This document shows, in pieces, positions 9,300-17,323 of a stretch of DNA of 64,000 nucleotides (position 1 is its first letter; each line of letters starts with the position of its first letter). The translations under genes and the position numbers were made by a program. This stretch comes from Paraburkholderia ultramafica (GTDB lineage: Bacteria > Pseudomonadota > Gammaproteobacteria > Burkholderiales > Burkholderiaceae), in contig NZ_CADIKK010000008.1 in NCBI RefSeq assembly GCF_902859915.1, positions 1-64,000 on the forward strand, in the 5' to 3' direction. The notes under the pieces were generated by a model that had not been told where the DNA came from, did no database searches, and saw only the letters and a list, made by a program, of their open reading frames with translations.

Positions 9300-10486
9300 G
9301 CGGCATGGTCCAGTTTGGCAGCGGTTGCTGAGTTTGAGTCGGTGCCGGCAAAGGCCATTTTTTTGCGGGCGGGTTGGTCGAGCGAAGCATGGCCGGCATG
9401 CTGCGCCTCGTTATCGAGCAGTGCGGCCTTGCGCGGCAGCCCCCAGCGATATCCGGCCAATGCCCCGCCCTTTTGTACGACCCGATGGCAAGGAATCGCC
9501 AGCGCCACCGGATTCGTCGCGCAGGCGGTCGCCACCGCGCGCACCGCGCGCGGCGAGCCGACGGCTTCGGCGATCTGCGAATAGCTGCGCGTCTCGCCGT
9601 AGGGAATGCGCCGCAGCGCGTCCCACACGCGCTGCCGGAACGCGGTCGCGGCGATGTCCAGGGGCAGGTCGAAGTCCTGACGGGTGCCGCGCAGATAGGC
9701 GTCGATCTGTGCGATGAACGGGGCGAGTTGTTGGGAATCTTCCAACAGCTCCGCATTGGCAAACTCGCCGCGCAATTCGTCGATCAGCAAGGCGTCGTCG
9801 TCGCCGAAACCGATCTTGCAGATGCCTTTGTCCGTGGCCGCGACCAGCACGAAGCCAAGCGAGGTCGGCGCGCTGGCATAGCGCACGACCAGCCCCGCGC
9901 CCTTGCGGCGGTACGCGGACGGCGCCATGCCCAGTTCGGCCGGCGCACTGTCGTACATCCGCGAGGGCGAGCCGAAGCCGGCATCGAGCGTGGCGCGCGT
10001 GACGTCCGCCCCGCTCTGCAGCGCATCGCGCAATGCGGCACCCCGCTGCGCGGCCTGATATTGCCGCGGCGACACGCCGACGACGCGCTTGAACAGACGC
10101 TGAAGGTGAAACGGGCTCACGTGCACCGCGTCGCTCAATTGCGCGAGCGTGAGGCGCTGTTGCGGGTCGGCGTCCAGCGCGGCGCATGCACGGTTCACGA
10201 TCTCCAGCTCGCGCGGCAGGCCGCCGGGCTGGCATCGCTTGCAATCGCGAAAGCCCGCGGCGCGCGCGGCGGCGGCGTCGGTGAAGAATGCGACGTTCTC
10301 GCGACGCGGCTGGCGCGATGCGCACGACGGGCGGCAGAACACGCCGGTCGTTTTGACCGCGTAGAAGAATGCGCCGTCGGCCCGCGGCTCGCGGCGCGTG
10401 ACGGCGGCCCAGCGTTCGTCGTCGGAAGTCCAGTTGACGGTCTCTGGGGCGGTGCTGATGTCGTCAGGATCGGTATTGCGGTTCAT
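9296..10486 (-). CDS. ada: Ada: methylphosphotriester/O6-methylguanine repair protein and activator
   Basis: A 396-residue bifunctional protein. The N-terminal zinc and methyl-acceptor domain has the four-cysteine pattern GVFCRPSCASR ... CKRC, the middle is an AraC-type HTH (LAQLSDAVHVSPFHLQRLF), and the C-terminal O6-alkylguanine transferase carries the acceptor Cys in PCHRV. Accepting a methyl group at the N-terminal Cys turns Ada into an activator of ada-alkA. The ATG at 10486 is preferred over the longer start at 10543. An Ada box was not clearly seen upstream. Confidence 0.92.
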   Translation of the reverse strand: MNRNTDPDDISTAPETVNWTSDDERWAAVTRREPRADGAFFYAVKTTGVFCRPSCASRQPRRENVAFFTDAAAARAAGFRDCKRCQPGGLPRELEIVNRACAALDADPQQRLTLAQLSDAVHVSPFHLQRLFKRVVGVSPRQYQAAQRGAALRDALQSGADVTRATLDAGFGSPSRMYDSAPAELGMAPSAYRRKGAGLVVRYASAPTSLGFVLVAATDKGICKIGFGDDDALLIDELRGEFANAELLEDSQQLAPFIAQIDAYLRGTRQDFDLPLDIAATAFRQRVWDALRRIPYGETRSYSQIAEAVGSPRAVRAVATACATNPVALAIPCHRVVQKGGALAGYRWGLPRKAALLDNEAQHAGHASLDQPARKKMAFAGTDSNSATAAKLDHAA

Positions 10487-10669
10487 GATGGGTCCCGATA
10501 GGCGGGCGATGTCGATGTTCACCAATTTAGGCCGTATGCCCACACCCTACGCCCCGGTTCTTGCTCTGTCATTGCGCTTGTTCGTAGGGGTGGAAACCGC
10601 CGCCAGGCAGTCGTTTTGCCACAAACTGCGACAATTTGGCCTGATATCGGGTTTTCCCTTAAAAAGTTA
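10487..10669. other. Intergenic region upstream of ada
   Basis: This contains the ada promoter region on the minus strand. No protein gene is supported: the minus-strand frame at 10519-10749 has no family features and runs antisense through the candidate small RNA. Confidence 0.4.
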
Positions 10670-10698
10670 TTGCGTCGCATCAACCCGATGTGTATATT
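10670..10698 (+). promoter_or_regulatory. Sigma-70 type promoter of a candidate small RNA
   Basis: TTGCGT at 10670-10675 and TATATT at 10693-10698 are separated by exactly 17 bases. Transcription would begin near 10705. No open reading frame begins downstream before the terminator. Confidence 0.65.
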
Positions 10699-10704
10699 AG
10701 TACC

Positions 10705-10767
10705 TGTCTCCTCCATGTCTCCTCCTGATATGGATTCAGCCCGCTCCACATAGAGCGGGCTTTTTTT
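10705..10767 (+). ncRNA. Candidate small RNA with two anti-Shine-Dalgarno boxes
   Basis: A transcript of about 63 bases is bounded by a good promoter and a strong intrinsic terminator (stem 10739-10746 with 10753-10760, loop CACATA, seven T). Its 5' part has TGTCTCCTCC twice, at 10705-10714 and 10716-10725, one base apart. Each copy contains CTCCTCC, complementary to GGAGGAG ribosome-binding sites. Burkholderiales are known to carry small RNAs that expose such CU-rich motifs and block translation. The RNA is inferred; the promoter, repeats and terminator are read directly. Confidence 0.65.
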
Positions 10768-10886
10768 CGCCTATCTATTCCTGATCCAGCCCTTTCTGGT
10801 GGTTTCACGGCCCGCACTCGCAGCGCCGCCTTTTCTCCTACACTGGCTAATCATCCGTTCTGCGAACCAGCCAAGGGGCGTTCGAC

Positions 10887-11312
10887 ATGAAAATCCACAT
10901 TCGCGAAATTGATCACGTCGTCATCCGGGCGACAAACGTCGAGGCCATGGCGCGCTTTTATTGCGACGTGCTCGGGTGCAGCGTCGAAAAGGAGCAGCGC
11001 GATCTGGGCCTGACGCAATTGCGCGCGGGGCGCTCGCTGATCGACCTGTTGCAGGTCGGCGCGAAGCTCGACCATGCCGAAAACGGCGTGCCGGGCACGG
11101 GGCGGAACATGGATCACCTGTGTTTGCGCGTCGAATCGTTCGACGCCGACGCGCTCAAGACGCATCTGGCCGGGCACGGCGCGCGGCTGGGCGAACAGGC
11201 GTTGCGCTACGGCGCGGACGGTTTTGGGCAGTCGCTGTATCTGTTCGATCCGGAGGGCAATATGGTCGAGCTCAAGGGGCCGCCGGAAGCGGCGCGAGTC
11301 ACTTCGCTTTAG
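10887..11312 (+). CDS. VOC family protein (glyoxalase/bleomycin-resistance fold)
   Basis: A 141-residue single-domain protein with one VOC module: IDHVVIRATNVEAMARFYCDVLGC at the N-terminus, NMDHLCLRV in the middle and SLYLFDPEGNMVEL at the end. The His and Glu positions of the metal site (H9, H73 and the final Glu) are present. VOC enzymes act on varied small substrates such as methylglyoxal-glutathione adducts or catechols. The substrate cannot be assigned. AAGGGG lies upstream of the ATG. Confidence 0.85.
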   Translation: MKIHIREIDHVVIRATNVEAMARFYCDVLGCSVEKEQRDLGLTQLRAGRSLIDLLQVGAKLDHAENGVPGTGRNMDHLCLRVESFDADALKTHLAGHGARLGEQALRYGADGFGQSLYLFDPEGNMVELKGPPEAARVTSL

Positions 11313-11373
11313 ACGCCAAGCGTTAGCGTCGAGCTAATCGCGAACTCTGCGTCAAGTAAGCGTCAAAAAAGCG

Positions 11374-11928
11374 TCAGGCGTTGGCGGGCGCTTTCAGCAC
11401 CGTCCACTCGATTTTCACCGCATCGGCTTCGGCGCTGCCGAGCCAGGCTTCGCCGTCCTGCACCGTGCATTGCAGGCGCATCGTGCGTTCGGCGAGCGAG
11501 CCGAGCGCCGCCGCGACGTCTTCGCCGAGCGTCCACACCGTCACGTTGCGCATGCGTTCCACCTTGTTGCGCACGCCTTGCCACCAGATGTCCGACGTGC
11601 GGCCGCCGTAGGCGATCACGATCACTTCGTTCGAGCGGCCGCTCGCCTTGGCGATGCGCCGTTCGTCCGGCTGGCCGACCTCGATCCAGGTTTCGACCGC
11701 GCCGGTGAGATCCTTCTGCCACAGATCCGGTTCGTCCACATCCGACAAACCTTTGCAGAATTCGAGGCGTTCCTGCGCGAACAGCGCGAACGCCGCGACG
11801 CGGACCATCATCCGTTCGTCGGTTTCCGAGGGATGGCGGGCGATCGTCAGCGAATGGTCGGCGTAGTAGTGCCGGTCCATGTTGGCGATCTGCAGTTCCG
11901 CCTTGTAAATCGTCGATTTGAGAGCCAT
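11374..11928 (-). CDS. yaeQ: YaeQ family protein
   Basis: A 184-residue protein (E. coli YaeQ is about 181). The family stretches MALKSTIYKAELQIANMD, ADHSLTIARHPSETDERMM, DEPDLWQKD and IEVGQPDERRIAKAS are all present. The fold is known to resemble PD-(D/E)XK nucleases, but no activity is established; the Salmonella homologue was linked to RfaH function. The frame extends to 12018, but the conserved N-terminus begins at the ATG at 11928. It converges with the VOC gene. Confidence 0.9.
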   Translation of the reverse strand: MALKSTIYKAELQIANMDRHYYADHSLTIARHPSETDERMMVRVAAFALFAQERLEFCKGLSDVDEPDLWQKDLTGAVETWIEVGQPDERRIAKASGRSNEVIVIAYGGRTSDIWWQGVRNKVERMRNVTVWTLGEDVAAALGSLAERTMRLQCTVQDGEAWLGSAEADAVKIEWTVLKAPANA

Positions 11929-12068
11929 GCCGTTGCTAAACCAGGCGCTCGCTCCAGCGGAGCGAACAGAAAAAGAATCGTCGACGGCGCGTTGCCGTTT
12001 TCCGTGCTTGTTGTACATCGCATTTCTCCCGCGCCGTCAGCCGGCGGCTATGCCAACGGGAGACGCAT

Positions 12069-13046
12069 TTATCGCGCCACTGCCGGCTCGAAAGCCGCGC
12101 CGTAGACCTCGCCGGCAGCTTCCCGCAAGGCGTCGAGCACCACGACGGCCGCCGGTGAAAGCAGATGCGACTGGCGCGTGATGATACCGAATGTATCCAT
12201 CCGGCACGGCAAATCGATCGGGACGCGCTTCAGAACGCCGTACTGTTGGTATTGACGCGCCACATCGTCGGGTAAAACCGCCAACATGTCGCTTTGGAGC
12301 AGCAAGCTCGAAATCGCCAGAAAATTGTTGGTATTGACCACGTTTTGCGGTGGATTCAGCCCGATTTGCGAAAACATCAGATCGAAGCGATGGCGCAGCA
12401 CGCTGCCCGGCGGATGCAAAACCCAGCTCGCATTGACGATCCCGCGCAGCGTCAAACCGGTTTCATTTTCGAGAGGATGGCCGGGCCGCGCGACCACGCA
12501 GAGCGGTTCGTCGGCGAGCGGCTCGTAGCGGACTTCGGCTTTGAGCTGGTTCTGCCGCTCCAGCACCCGGCCGATCATGATGTCGAGTTCGCCTTCGGCG
12601 AGCCGCGGCAGCATCACGTCGGAGGTTTCCACCTCTGCCCAGATCTGCAACTGTGGATAACGTTCCTTCACGCTGGCAATCGCACGCGGCACCATCGTCG
12701 CGGCGGCTGCGGCGATCACGCCGATGCGCACCTGGCCCGCGAGGCCCGAGCGCAACGCCGAGATTTCGTCGTGCGCGTGGCTCAGATTCGACAGCACCAT
12801 GCGCGCATGCCGGATCATCACCTCCCCGTACAGCGTGGCGTGCATGCCGTGCGGCGTCCGGTCGAACAAGCTGACCTCCAGCATGTCCTCCAACTCTTTC
12901 AGCAGACGCGACGCGGCGGGCTGCGTCATGCCGAGCACGTCGGCGGCCCGCCGGACGTTGCCCTCCTCCTCCATCGCCGCGAGCAGCAGTAACTGGCGCG
13001 TCTTGAGCCGCGCACGGACGAACCAGTTCGAGTAGCTACGCGTCAT
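12069..13046 (-). CDS. LysR family regulator, GbpR/GalR-like, of the arabinose locus
   Basis: A 325-residue LysR regulator. The HTH is at about residues 13-65 (LLLLAAMEEEGNVRRAADVLGMTQPAASRLLKELE, given in two halves around NVRRAA), followed by a substrate-binding domain. GGGAG before the ATG at 13046 supports this start. It is divergent from araF and resembles the sugar-linked GbpR subgroup, so it probably controls the arabinose transport operon and responds to the sugar. A candidate operator lies in the shared intergenic region. Confidence 0.85.
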   Translation of the reverse strand: MTRSYSNWFVRARLKTRQLLLLAAMEEEGNVRRAADVLGMTQPAASRLLKELEDMLEVSLFDRTPHGMHATLYGEVMIRHARMVLSNLSHAHDEISALRSGLAGQVRIGVIAAAAATMVPRAIASVKERYPQLQIWAEVETSDVMLPRLAEGELDIMIGRVLERQNQLKAEVRYEPLADEPLCVVARPGHPLENETGLTLRGIVNASWVLHPPGSVLRHRFDLMFSQIGLNPPQNVVNTNNFLAISSLLLQSDMLAVLPDDVARQYQQYGVLKRVPIDLPCRMDTFGIITRQSHLLSPAAVVVLDALREAAGEVYGAAFEPAVAR

Positions 13047-13130
13047 CGCTTGTCTCCCAACCTTGTTTTTCGGTGAGCGGCCTGAAGCCGCGTTGCCGTG
13101 CGGTTTGGCCACTCAGGGCTCCATCATGCC

Positions 13131-13152
13131 ATACCGAAACTGATATCGGGAT
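13131..13152. promoter_or_regulatory. Candidate LysR-type operator
   Basis: A 22-bp interrupted dyad, AT-a-CCGA-N8-TCGG-g-AT, lies about 85 bases upstream of the regulator start and about 400 bases before araF. Position and symmetry fit a LysR recognition site. A further CATACC half-site lies near 13189. Confidence 0.45.
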
Positions 13153-13552
13153 GGCTTAAAAAGGGATTGGAAAGTTATTGGGGTGCCTCATACCATTCGT
13201 GGACTTTCCACGCTTCCCTTTGTGGCGCCCTTCCGTCGATGAACCGCGATCCGCTCGTCCCGCTCGTTGCCAGCCCGTTTCGCCATTACATCAATGGCGT
13301 CCGGCGGCGGCCGCAAGGCGTCCGCCTACGGCACGACCGACGCAGCCTTCTGGACGGCCGTGAAAACGGCCTACGTGGCGGGTTGATCGCGATGCGTGTC
13401 ACGTGTTTCGCCGCGCACCGTGCCGCTCATCGCGCAGCAGCGCGATGCGCCGCGCCGCCCAACCTTCATTCGCGCCCCGGCTGACGCAGCCGCGCGTTGC
13501 CCCGCTGCAAACCAACGACATCAATGCAGCTTTTCAACCTCAGGAGACAGGC
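13153..13552. other. Arabinose operon upstream region
   Basis: About 400 bases lead into araF. The plus-strand frame starting at 13098 is not convincing as a gene (Arg/Ala-rich, no motifs). The region probably holds the operon promoter and a long 5' leader; CAGGAGAC immediately before 13553 is the araF ribosome-binding site. Confidence 0.4.
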
Positions 13553-14557
13553 ATGACCAGCAAGCTTCGCCGTTTGACCCTCACCGCGATGGCCGCCGCC
13601 GCCCTCGCCGCGCCGTTTGCCGCGCAACTGTCCGCGCATGCGGACCAGCCGCTCAAAGTCGGCTTCCTCGTGAAGATGCCGGAGCAGGCGTGGTTCATCA
13701 ACGAACAGAAAGCCGCGACCGCACTCGGTCAGAAGGACGGCTTCTCGGTCGTCAACATCGGCACGCCGGACGGCGAAAAAGTGTTGGCCGCGATCGACAA
13801 CCTCGGCGCACAAGGCGCCAAGGGCTTCGTGATCTGCGCACCCGACGTGCGGCTCGGACCGGCGATTCAGGCGCGTGCGAAGCGCTACAACATGAAGTTC
13901 GTCACCGTCGACGATCAACTGGTCGACTCCACCGGCAAGCCGCTGGCGAACGTGCCGCATCTGGGCATGTCGGCGTTCAAGATCGGCAATCAGGTCGGCC
14001 AGGCGATCACCGATGAAATGAAGCGCCGCGGCTGGAAGCCCGAAGAAGTCGGCGCGCTGCGCATCACGAACTACGAACTGCCGACCGCGAAACTGCGCAC
14101 CGACGGCGCGACGCAATCGCTGTTGGCCGGCGGCTTCAAGAAGGAAAACATCTACGACGCGCCGCAAAAGACGACCGATGACGAAGGCGGTTTCAACGCG
14201 TCGTCGCCGGTGCTTGCGCAGCATCCGAACATCAAGAAGTGGGTGATCTTCGCGCTCAACGAGGAAAGCGTGCTGGGCGGCGTACGCGCGACCGAGCAGC
14301 TGCATATTCCGGCGGTGGATGTGATCGGCGTCGGCATCAACGGCGCGGGCGAAGCCTTTGCCGAATTCCAGAAGAAGGAACCGACCGGCTTCTACGGCAC
14401 GATCGCCGTGAGCTCGACCAACCACGGCAAGGAGAGCACGGAGAACCTCATCGAGTGGATCAAGGACGGCAAGCAGCCACCGGCCGACACGCAAACCACC
14501 GGCAAGCTGATGGTGCGCAGCAACTGGCAGGACGTGCGTAAAGAACTCGGCATTTAA
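13553..14557 (+). CDS. araF: L-arabinose ABC transporter, periplasmic binding protein
   Basis: A 334-residue exported binding protein with a typical Sec signal ending ...AQLSAHA|DQP. The mature protein matches E. coli AraF along its length: LKVGFLVKMPEQAWF, TPDGEKVLAAIDNLGAQGAKGFVIC, VTVDDQLVDSTGKPL, GVRATEQ and VIGVGINGAGEA. It captures L-arabinose in the periplasm and delivers it to AraGH. The start at 13553 is set by CAGGAGAC. It is the first gene of the operon. Confidence 0.93.
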   Translation: MTSKLRRLTLTAMAAAALAAPFAAQLSAHADQPLKVGFLVKMPEQAWFINEQKAATALGQKDGFSVVNIGTPDGEKVLAAIDNLGAQGAKGFVICAPDVRLGPAIQARAKRYNMKFVTVDDQLVDSTGKPLANVPHLGMSAFKIGNQVGQAITDEMKRRGWKPEEVGALRITNYELPTAKLRTDGATQSLLAGGFKKENIYDAPQKTTDDEGGFNASSPVLAQHPNIKKWVIFALNEESVLGGVRATEQLHIPAVDVIGVGINGAGEAFAEFQKKEPTGFYGTIAVSSTNHGKESTENLIEWIKDGKQPPADTQTTGKLMVRSNWQDVRKELGI

Positions 14558-14646
14558 GCGCGATTCGAGTCCGCATGTTTTTGCGGGCCGCATCTCGCTC
14601 ACGCGAGATCGGCCCGCGCAGTTGTCCACCCGTTTGAGGTTTTTCG

Positions 14647-16209
14647 ATGACGTCCTTACCCACCGAGTCCCACAGCGACGCAGCGGCGCTGTCGGCGCAA
14701 GCGCCCTCGCCTGCATCCGCCGCCGCCGAGCCGTATCTGCAACTCGACGGCATCACCGTGCGCTTTCCCGGCGTGCTCGCGCTCGACCAGGTGTCGCTCA
14801 AAGTGTGGCGCGGCGAAGTGCATGGCTTGATGGGCGAAAACGGCGCCGGCAAATCGACGCTGCTGAAGGTGCTGTCCGGCGTGAACCAGCCCGCAGCGGG
14901 CACCCTGTCGCTTGGCGGCGTCGTCCAGCAGTTCACCACGACGAAGGCGGCCATCGCGGCGGGTGTCGCGATCATCTATCAGGAGCTGCATCTGGTGCCG
15001 GAGCTGACCGTGGCGGAAAACCTGATGCTCGGCGCCTTGCCCAATCGATTCGGTGTACTGGACGAAAAGTCACTGGTCGCGCGTGCCGTGCGTGAGCTGG
15101 AACGGCTCGGCGAGAAGATCGATCCGTCGCAGCAGGTGAAGAATCTGTCGATCGGCCAGCGGCAGATGATCGAGATCGGCAAGGCGCTGATGCGCGACGC
15201 GCGTGTGATTGCCTTTGACGAACCGACCAGTTCGCTGTCGTCGCGCGAGACCACGCAACTGTTCCGGATCATCCGCGCGTTGAAGGCTGAAGGCCGCGCG
15301 ATCATCTACGTCACGCACCGGATGGACGAAGTGTACGAGCTGTGCGACCGCGTAACGGTGTTTCGCGACGGCCGCCGCATCGACACGTTCGAAGCCGGCG
15401 AAGGACTCGATCGCGATCGGCTGATCAGCTGCATGGTGGGCCGCTCGATCGCCGACGTGTACGGCTATCGTTCGCGCGAACTCGGCGATGTGCAGCTCGA
15501 CGTCAAAGGCCTGATGGGATCCGGCTTGCGCGAACCGGCTTCGTTCGTGGCGCGCAAGGGCGAGATTGTCGGCTTCTTCGGGCTCGTCGGCGCAGGCCGT
15601 TCCGAGTTGATGAAGCTGATCTACGGCGCGGTCAAACCGGCCGCCGGCGAGATCACGCTAAAAGGCGAGCGCGTGCGCTTCGCGTCGCCGCGCGACGCCG
15701 TGCGCGCAGGCGTCGCGCTGTGTCCGGAAGATCGCAAGCAGGAAGGCATCGTCTCGATCGCGTCGGTATCGGACAACCTGAACATCAGTTGCCGCCGCCA
15801 TTTCAGCCGCTTCCACGTGCTCAACGGCCGCAAGGAAGCGCAGACCGCCAAGGAGTTCATCGGCAAGCTCGCGATCAAGACGCGCAACGGCGAGACGCCG
15901 ATCGGCACACTGTCCGGCGGCAATCAGCAGAAGGTGATTCTGTCGCGCTGGCTCGCCGAAGACATCGATGTGTTTCTGATGGATGAACCCACGCGCGGTA
16001 TCGACGTCGGCGCGCGCAGCGAGATTTACGGACTGTTGTATGGGCTCGCCGAAGCGGGCCGCACGGTCATCGTCGTGTCGAGCGACCTGGCCGAAGTGAT
16101 CGGCGTCGCGGATCGCGTGATCGTGATGAAGGAAGGCCGCATCGTCGGCGATCTGCCGAAGGCGCAGGCCACGCCCGATGCGCTGATCAAGCTCGCGCTG
16201 CCGCGCTGA
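14647..16209 (+). CDS. araG: L-arabinose ABC transporter, ATP-binding protein
   Basis: A 520-residue protein with two fused nucleotide-binding domains, as in all sugar CUT2 transporters. The first has Walker [10 protein letters not shown], signature LSIGQRQM and Walker [11 protein letters not shown]. The second has a degenerate Walker A (GLVGAGRSE), signature LSGGNQQK and [13 protein letters not shown] 30-residue Ser/Ala-rich N-terminal extension precedes the first domain. It energises arabinose import with AraF and AraH, from which it is spaced by about 90 and 70 bases. Confidence 0.93.
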   Translation: MTSLPTESHSDAAALSAQAPSPASAAAEPYLQLDGITVRFPGVLALDQVSLKVWRGEVHGLMGENGAGKSTLLKVLSGVNQPAAGTLSLGGVVQQFTTTKAAIAAGVAIIYQELHLVPELTVAENLMLGALPNRFGVLDEKSLVARAVRELERLGEKIDPSQQVKNLSIGQRQMIEIGKALMRDARVIAFDEPTSSLSSRETTQLFRIIRALKAEGRAIIYVTHRMDEVYELCDRVTVFRDGRRIDTFEAGEGLDRDRLISCMVGRSIADVYGYRSRELGDVQLDVKGLMGSGLREPASFVARKGEIVGFFGLVGAGRSELMKLIYGAVKPAAGEITLKGERVRFASPRDAVRAGVALCPEDRKQEGIVSIASVSDNLNISCRRHFSRFHVLNGRKEAQTAKEFIGKLAIKTRNGETPIGTLSGGNQQKVILSRWLAEDIDVFLMDEPTRGIDVGARSEIYGLLYGLAEAGRTVIVVSSDLAEVIGVADRVIVMKEGRIVGDLPKAQATPDALIKLALPR

Positions 16210-16275
16210 CGGCGCCCCACTCACTCGACTCGACCCAGGCAAGCCACTGAATCGCGCCATTGAAACGGAACAGAC

Positions 16276-17283
16276 ATGATGAACACACCTTCAACCGACT
16301 CCTCGACCCCAGCCGTCGCCTCCGCGGGCTTGAGCGCGCGCGCCGCGCGCAGCTGGGACCTGATCAACAAGTCCGGCATCGTGATGGTGTTCATCATTCT
16401 GTTCGCGGCCTTGTCGTTCACCGTTCCCGACTTTCTCAGCTCGCGCAATATCCAGGGCTTGCTGCTCTCCGTCACGCTGATCGGTTCGATCTCCGTGACG
16501 ATGATGTTCGTTCTCGCGCTCGGTGAAGTGGATCTGTCGGTGGCATCGATCGTCGCGTTTGCCGGCGTGGTGGCGTCCACGCTGATCACCGCGACGCATA
16601 GCGTGCTGCTCGGCGTCGCGGCCGGCGTGCTCGCGGGTGGCGCGGTCGGCCTCTTCAACGGCGTGCTGGTGGCGCGCTACAAGATCAACTCGCTGATCGT
16701 CACGCTCGCGATGATGGAAGTCGTGCGCGGCCTCGCGTTCATCACGTCGAACGGCGACGCCGTGATGATCTCCGAAGAGCGTTTCTTCGACCTCGGCGGC
16801 GGCTCGTTCCTCGGCATTTCGTATCCGATCTGGAGCAACATCGTCGGCTTCGTGCTGTTCGGCTTCCTGCTGAAGAAAACCGTGTTCGGCAAGAACGTGC
16901 TGGCCGTCGGCGGCAACAGCGAGGCGGCCGTGCTGGCGGGCTTGCCGGTAACGCGGATCAAGATCACAGTGTTCGTATTGCAAGGACTCGTGACCGGCTT
17001 CGCGGGCGTGATGCTGGCGTCGCGCATGAGTCTCGGCGACCCGAAAACGTCGGTCGGGCTCGAACTCGGCGTGATTTCGGCGTGCGTGCTCGGCGGCGTC
17101 TCGCTGACGGGCGGAGTCGCGACGATTTCCGGCGTGCTGGTCGGCGTGCTGATCATGGGCTCGGTGCAGGACGCAATGAGCCTGATGAACGTGCCGACCT
17201 TCTACCAGTACCTGATTCGCGGCGGGATTCTGCTGCTGGCGGTGCTGTTCGATCAGTTCCGCCGCAGCAAGCGCGTGCACTGA
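16276..17283 (+). CDS. araH: L-arabinose ABC transporter, permease
   Basis: A 335-residue inner-membrane permease of the BPD_transp_2/CUT2 family with about ten helices. Family segments include LGEVDLSVASIVAFAGV, NGVLVARYKINSLIVTLAMM and NVLAVGGNSEAAVLAGLPV. It forms the channel with AraG. The N-terminal 25 residues are polar and precede the first helix. A double ATG (16276 and 16279) leaves the start uncertain by one codon. Confidence 0.92.
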   Translation: MMNTPSTDSSTPAVASAGLSARAARSWDLINKSGIVMVFIILFAALSFTVPDFLSSRNIQGLLLSVTLIGSISVTMMFVLALGEVDLSVASIVAFAGVVASTLITATHSVLLGVAAGVLAGGAVGLFNGVLVARYKINSLIVTLAMMEVVRGLAFITSNGDAVMISEERFFDLGGGSFLGISYPIWSNIVGFVLFGFLLKKTVFGKNVLAVGGNSEAAVLAGLPVTRIKITVFVLQGLVTGFAGVMLASRMSLGDPKTSVGLELGVISACVLGGVSLTGGVATISGVLVGVLIMGSVQDAMSLMNVPTFYQYLIRGGILLLAVLFDQFRRSKRVH

Positions 17284-17323
17284 CGCAAGTCCTGCTTGAT
17301 GGGTGTGCCCACAGGGAGATTTC

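Noticed and set aside
10519..10749. A 76-codon minus-strand frame between ada and the VOC gene
   Set aside because: No similarity; it is antisense to the promoter and repeat structure of the candidate small RNA.
13098..13484. A 128-codon frame in the arabinose upstream region
   Set aside because: Arg/Ala-rich, overlaps the candidate operator, and has no recognisable features.
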